Positions 32,934-35,341 of a stretch of 35,341 bases of DNA are shown here, piece by piece. The position numbers were made by a program, and so were the translations under genes. The stretch is from Myxococcales bacterium (lineage in GTDB: Bacteria; Myxococcota_A; Polyangia; Palsa-1104; SHYY01). Position 1 is the first letter of the stretch, and every line of letters begins with the position of its first letter. The DNA is taken from positions 1 through 35,341 of the forward strand of contig SHYY01000045.1 of assembly GCA_009692555.1 (NCBI GenBank). Direction: 5' to 3'. The notes below the pieces were generated by a model. It searched no databases. It was not told where the DNA came from and saw only the letters and a list, made by a program, of their open reading frames with translations.

Positions 32934-34573
32934 TCCGGGTTCACGACACGCTGCAGCGCCGGAAGGTCGACTTCCTGCCGATCGATCCATCGCACGTGCG
33001 GCTCTACGCCTGCGGTCCGACGGTGTACGGCCTGATCCACATCGGCAACGCGCGGCCCCTGGTGGCCTTCGACGTGGTCGCGCGGCATCTCCGGGCGCGC
33101 TTCCCGAAGGTGACCTACGTCCGCAACGTCACCGACGTGGACGACAAGATCATCCAGCGCGCTGCCGAGGCGGGGGAGGAGCCGCAGGCGCTCGCCGCGC
33201 GGTTCGCCGCGGAGTACCGGAAGGACGCCGAGGCCCTCGGGTGCCTTCCGCCCGACGTCGAGCCGCGGGTGACCACCCACATCCCGGAGATCGTCGCGCT
33301 GATCGAGACGCTGTGCGCGCGCGGGGTCGGCTACGTGGTCGACGGGGACGTGTACTTCGCGGTCGAGCGGTTCGCGGGCTACGGCGAGCTCTCGGGGCAA
33401 CCGCTCGATCAGCTCGAGTCGGGCTCGCGGGTGGAGGTGGACGAGCGCAAGCAGTCGCCGCTCGACTTCGCGCTGTGGAAGTCGGCCAAGCCGGGCGAGC
33501 CGTCGTGGCCCTCGCCGTGGGGAGCGGGCCGTCCCGGGTGGCACATCGAGTGCTCGGCGATGGCGGAGCGCTACCTCGGCGTGGAGTTCGATCTCCACGG
33601 CGGCGGCGTGGATCTCATCTTCCCGCACCACGAGAACGAGCGCGCGCAGTCGCAGGGGGCGCACGGGGCGGGCACCTTCTCGCGCCACTGGCTGCACAAC
33701 GGCTTCGTCAACTTCAACGACAAGAAGATCGCCAAGTCGGACGAGCGGATGCAGCGGCTCCTCAAGCGCGCCTTCACGCTGCGGGTGCTGCTCGACCGGC
33801 ACGGCGGCGAGGCGGTGCGCTTCTTCCTGCTCACCACGCAGTACCGCCACCCGATCAACTTCGAGGTGCTGGGGTCCCCACCGCAGGATGGGGCGGCCGT
33901 AGGCCCTGGAAGTGGCTCCCCACCGCAGGATGGGGCGGCCGTAGGCCCTGGAAGTGGCTCCCCACCGCAGGATGGGGCGGCCGTAGGCCCTGGAAGTGGG
34001 GCGGAGAGAGGGGGCGAGGGCGACGAGCTGCGCTTCCCGGGGCTCGAGGAGGCGGAGCGGCAGGTCGAGTACGGCTACCTCACGATGCGGCGGCTTGGCG
34101 AGGCGCTCGCGGTCGGAAAAGATCCCGGTGCCGGGCCGGTGCTCGAGGAGGCGGCGGGCTGGCTCGGCGAGCTCGGCGAGGCGCTCGACGACGACTTCAA
34201 CACCGCGGGCGCGCTTGCTGCGTTGCAACAAGGGCTGGGGGTGGCGAACCGGCTGCTCGACGGAAAGCTGGCTGCGCCGAAGGACGTCAAGCGGCGCACG
34301 CTGATGCGCCTGGCTGCCGATCTCGCGGCGGCCTCGGGCGAGCTCGGGCTCCTGTGCGCCGATCCCGCGACCTGGCTTTCGGCGCACCGCGCCCGCCGCG
34401 CCGCGGCCCGCAAGCTCGACGTGGCGGCGATCGAGGCGGCGATCAGCGAGCGCGCGGCGGCACGCGCGGCGAAGGACTTCGCGCGCTCGGATGCGGTGCG
34501 CGATCAGGTCAAGCTGCTCGGCGTCGAGCTGATGGACGGCGCGTCCGGCACCACCTGGCGCGTCGCGGACTGA
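32930..34573 (+). CDS. cysS: cysteinyl-tRNA synthetase with atypical KMSKS region and repeat insertion
   Basis: CysS charges tRNA-Cys. The 547-residue product has the zinc ligand C28 (YACGPTVY), HIGN at 37-40, the second zinc cysteine in GWHIECSAM, FPHHENE and the acceptor-binding region TQYRHPINFE. The usual KMSKSLGN reads KIAKS (266-270) followed by about seven extra residues (DERMQRL) before the AFTLRVLL helix. At residues 315-356 a 14-residue unit (SPPQDGAAVGPGSG type) occurs three times in tandem, encoded by three 42-bp repeats. It lies between the catalytic core and the helical DALR domain (DDDFNTAGALAAL). E. coli CysS has 461 residues. The ATG overlaps the upstream gene by 4 bp. Confidence 0.92.
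   Translation: MIRVHDTLQRRKVDFLPIDPSHVRLYACGPTVYGLIHIGNARPLVAFDVVARHLRARFPKVTYVRNVTDVDDKIIQRAAEAGEEPQALAARFAAEYRKDAEALGCLPPDVEPRVTTHIPEIVALIETLCARGVGYVVDGDVYFAVERFAGYGELSGQPLDQLESGSRVEVDERKQSPLDFALWKSAKPGEPSWPSPWGAGRPGWHIECSAMAERYLGVEFDLHGGGVDLIFPHHENERAQSQGAHGAGTFSRHWLHNGFVNFNDKKIAKSDERMQRLLKRAFTLRVLLDRHGGEAVRFFLLTTQYRHPINFEVLGSPPQDGAAVGPGSGSPPQDGAAVGPGSGSPPQDGAAVGPGSGAERGGEGDELRFPGLEEAERQVEYGYLTMRRLGEALAVGKDPGAGPVLEEAAGWLGELGEALDDDFNTAGALAALQQGLGVANRLLDGKLAAPKDVKRRTLMRLAADLAAASGELGLLCADPATWLSAHRARRAAARKLDVAAIEAAISERAAARAAKDFARSDAVRDQVKLLGVELMDGASGTTWRVAD
33872..33997 (+). repeat. three tandem 42-bp units inside cysS
   Basis: Units 33872-33913, 33914-33955 and 33956-33997 are identical except for one base in the first codon of the first unit (GGG versus GGC). 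Each unit contains CCCCACCGCAGGATGGGG-type self-complementary ends. The unit length keeps the frame. Confidence 0.95.
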
Positions 34574-34582
34574 GAGCCTGAG

Positions 34583-35149
34583 CTACTCGGTCTCGAGGAG
34601 CGATACGTCGTCGACGCGGAAGGTGGACGCGTAGGACCCGTCGTTGGTGACCACGAAGGCGAGCCGCACCGTCTACCCGCGGAACGCGAGGAGGCTGAAC
34701 GTCCCCTTCTTCACCCAGCCGGTGGTCTTATCGAGGTTGGAGTAGGTGGCCACCGTCGCCAGCGTGGTGCCGGCCGGGTCGAGAAGCAGGACCTTCATCT
34801 TGTCGCACAGGCCGGAGTAGTTCCCGCACTGCACGGCCGTCACATGGAGCCAGTAGGAGAGCTTCGCCGACGCTGCGACGGACGGGATGGTGACGTCCTG
34901 CCCGATCAGCTCGCGGGCGTTGTCGCCCGTTCCGTAGACATGGCCGGTCCCGGCGTGGGCTCCCCCGGTGTTGTTGGCGAAGTAGAAGCCCTGCTGGTAG
35001 TAGTAGCCGCCCCCGAGGTAGCTCGACCAGGGAGCGATCGTGCCCTCGAACCCGCCGTTGGTGAGCAGCTCCCGGGACGTCTTGACGGCGGCGTACTCCG
35101 ACTCGAATGTCTCGTCCTGGGGCAGCTCGCCGCCGTAGTCGTAGTCGAT
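34583..35149 (-). pseudogene. 3' remnant of a secreted protein with a jelly-roll/carbohydrate-binding-like domain
   Basis: In one minus-strand frame the sequence reads ELLTNGGFEGTIAPW near its start, then IGQDVTIPSVAASAKLSYWLHV, LLLDPAGTTLATVATYSNLDKTTGW, and RVDDVSLLETE before a TAG stop (34583-34585). NGGFE..W, the strand pattern and FRVDDVSL are typical of secreted CBM-like beta-sandwich domains. The frame is broken by TAG at 34673-34675 where related proteins would have Gln (FRG*TVRL). Its 5' end reads DYDYGGELPQDE and meets a TGA (35150-35152) exactly where the S23 element begins. No start codon or signal peptide remains. It is convergent with cysS, 9 bp away. Confidence 0.65.
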
Positions 35150-35341
35150 TCAGGGGCACTCGCGCGCGGGGGATCACCTCTCCGGCACATGCGCGCGTGA
35201 GCATCTCCACGATGCGGGTCGGCAACTCCATGGCCTGTCGCCGAGTGTCTTCCAAGGCGAGTTGCAGGACCGCAAAGGCATCCACGATCGCCTTGCACTC
35301 CATCGCGGAGCCCCGGGCGATGCTGTAGAAGCGGGCGCCAT
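35134..35341. repeat. right copy of the direct repeat shared with the left window end
   Basis: Matches 15-220 except for three substitutions and an extra CG dinucleotide. It is truncated by the window end. Confidence 0.9.
35150..35341 (-). pseudogene. four-helix-bundle (S23/IVP) protein, second copy, partial and frameshifted
   Basis: From the window edge the minus strand reads GARFYSIARGSAMEC and then a helix ending ELPTRIVEMLTR. Tyr is intact where the left copy has a stop. After EMLTR an extra CG shifts the frame to ACAGEVIPRARV instead of MCRRGDPPR, so the natural C-terminus is lost. The N-terminal half lies outside the window. It abuts the truncated jelly-roll gene through two GTCGTA units. 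Confidence 0.65.

Noticed and set aside
33872..33997. CRISPR array
   Set aside because: Units are contiguous with no spacers and encode protein in frame with cysS.
34673..34675. Programmed readthrough (e.g. pyrrolysine) at TAG
   Set aside because: The gene also lacks its 5' end and start; simple decay is the plainer explanation.

Overview
The window looks like chromosomal DNA from a high-GC deltaproteobacterium-type organism, most likely a Myxococcota/Polyangia relative. Support for this: strong GC bias at third codon positions; secreted Cys-rich proteins with NGCE...NCGxCG repeats; S23-type four-helix-bundle (23S intervening-sequence) elements; and many lipoproteins. Taxonomy is inferred from gene style only. 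No rRNA, tRNA, CRISPR array, integrase or transposase was seen.

Layout. (1) 1-373: a decayed S23 four-helix-bundle element bounded by inverted hexanucleotide arrays. (2) 453-5702, plus strand: a lipoprotein, three glycosyltransferase-type genes, the site-2 protease RseP and an unknown protein. (3) 5814-26710, minus strand. In transcription order this runs: LeuB-like dehydrogenase, xseA, aroE, a phosphoribosyltransferase, then a complex I operon nuoA-C-D-H-I-J-(coiled-coil gene)-K-L-(lipoprotein, M91-like protease)-M-N, followed by an M20 amidohydrolase and an EamA transporter. (4) 26880-30026, plus: a large Cys-rich repeat lipoprotein with its own promoter and terminator. (5) 30674-31587, minus: two small exported proteins. 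(6) 31752-34573, plus: a membrane protein coupled to cysS, which carries an in-frame triplicated 42-bp repeat. (7) 34583-35341, minus: the 3' remnant of a secreted jelly-roll protein abutting a second S23 element copy. The two S23 copies give the window near-identical ends (206 versus 208 bp).

The main discovery candidate is the respiratory complex I locus. Several core subunits carry extra domains. NuoH begins as a lipoprotein with EF-hand-like loops and a PDZ domain. NuoM begins with a signal peptide and a beta-sandwich domain. NuoL has a large His-rich insert in a predicted periplasmic loop and another His-rich loop. NuoI ends with an additional RnfB-like CxxCx4Cx17C iron-sulfur motif. An extra coiled-coil gene lies between nuoJ and nuoK, and a secreted lipoprotein/metalloprotease pair of visibly different base composition sits between nuoL and nuoM. 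nuoB, nuoE, nuoF and nuoG are absent from the locus. Topology is consistent with the added NuoH, NuoM and NuoL(6-7) domains all lying in the periplasm, so this may be a complex I with a periplasmic cap or regulatory module; that is an inference.

Regulation: good sigma70-like promoters are readable for the nuo operon, the phosphoribosyltransferase, the LeuB-like gene, the Cys-rich lipoprotein and others. Several place the -10 only 6-9 nt from the start codon, which suggests leaderless transcripts are common here.
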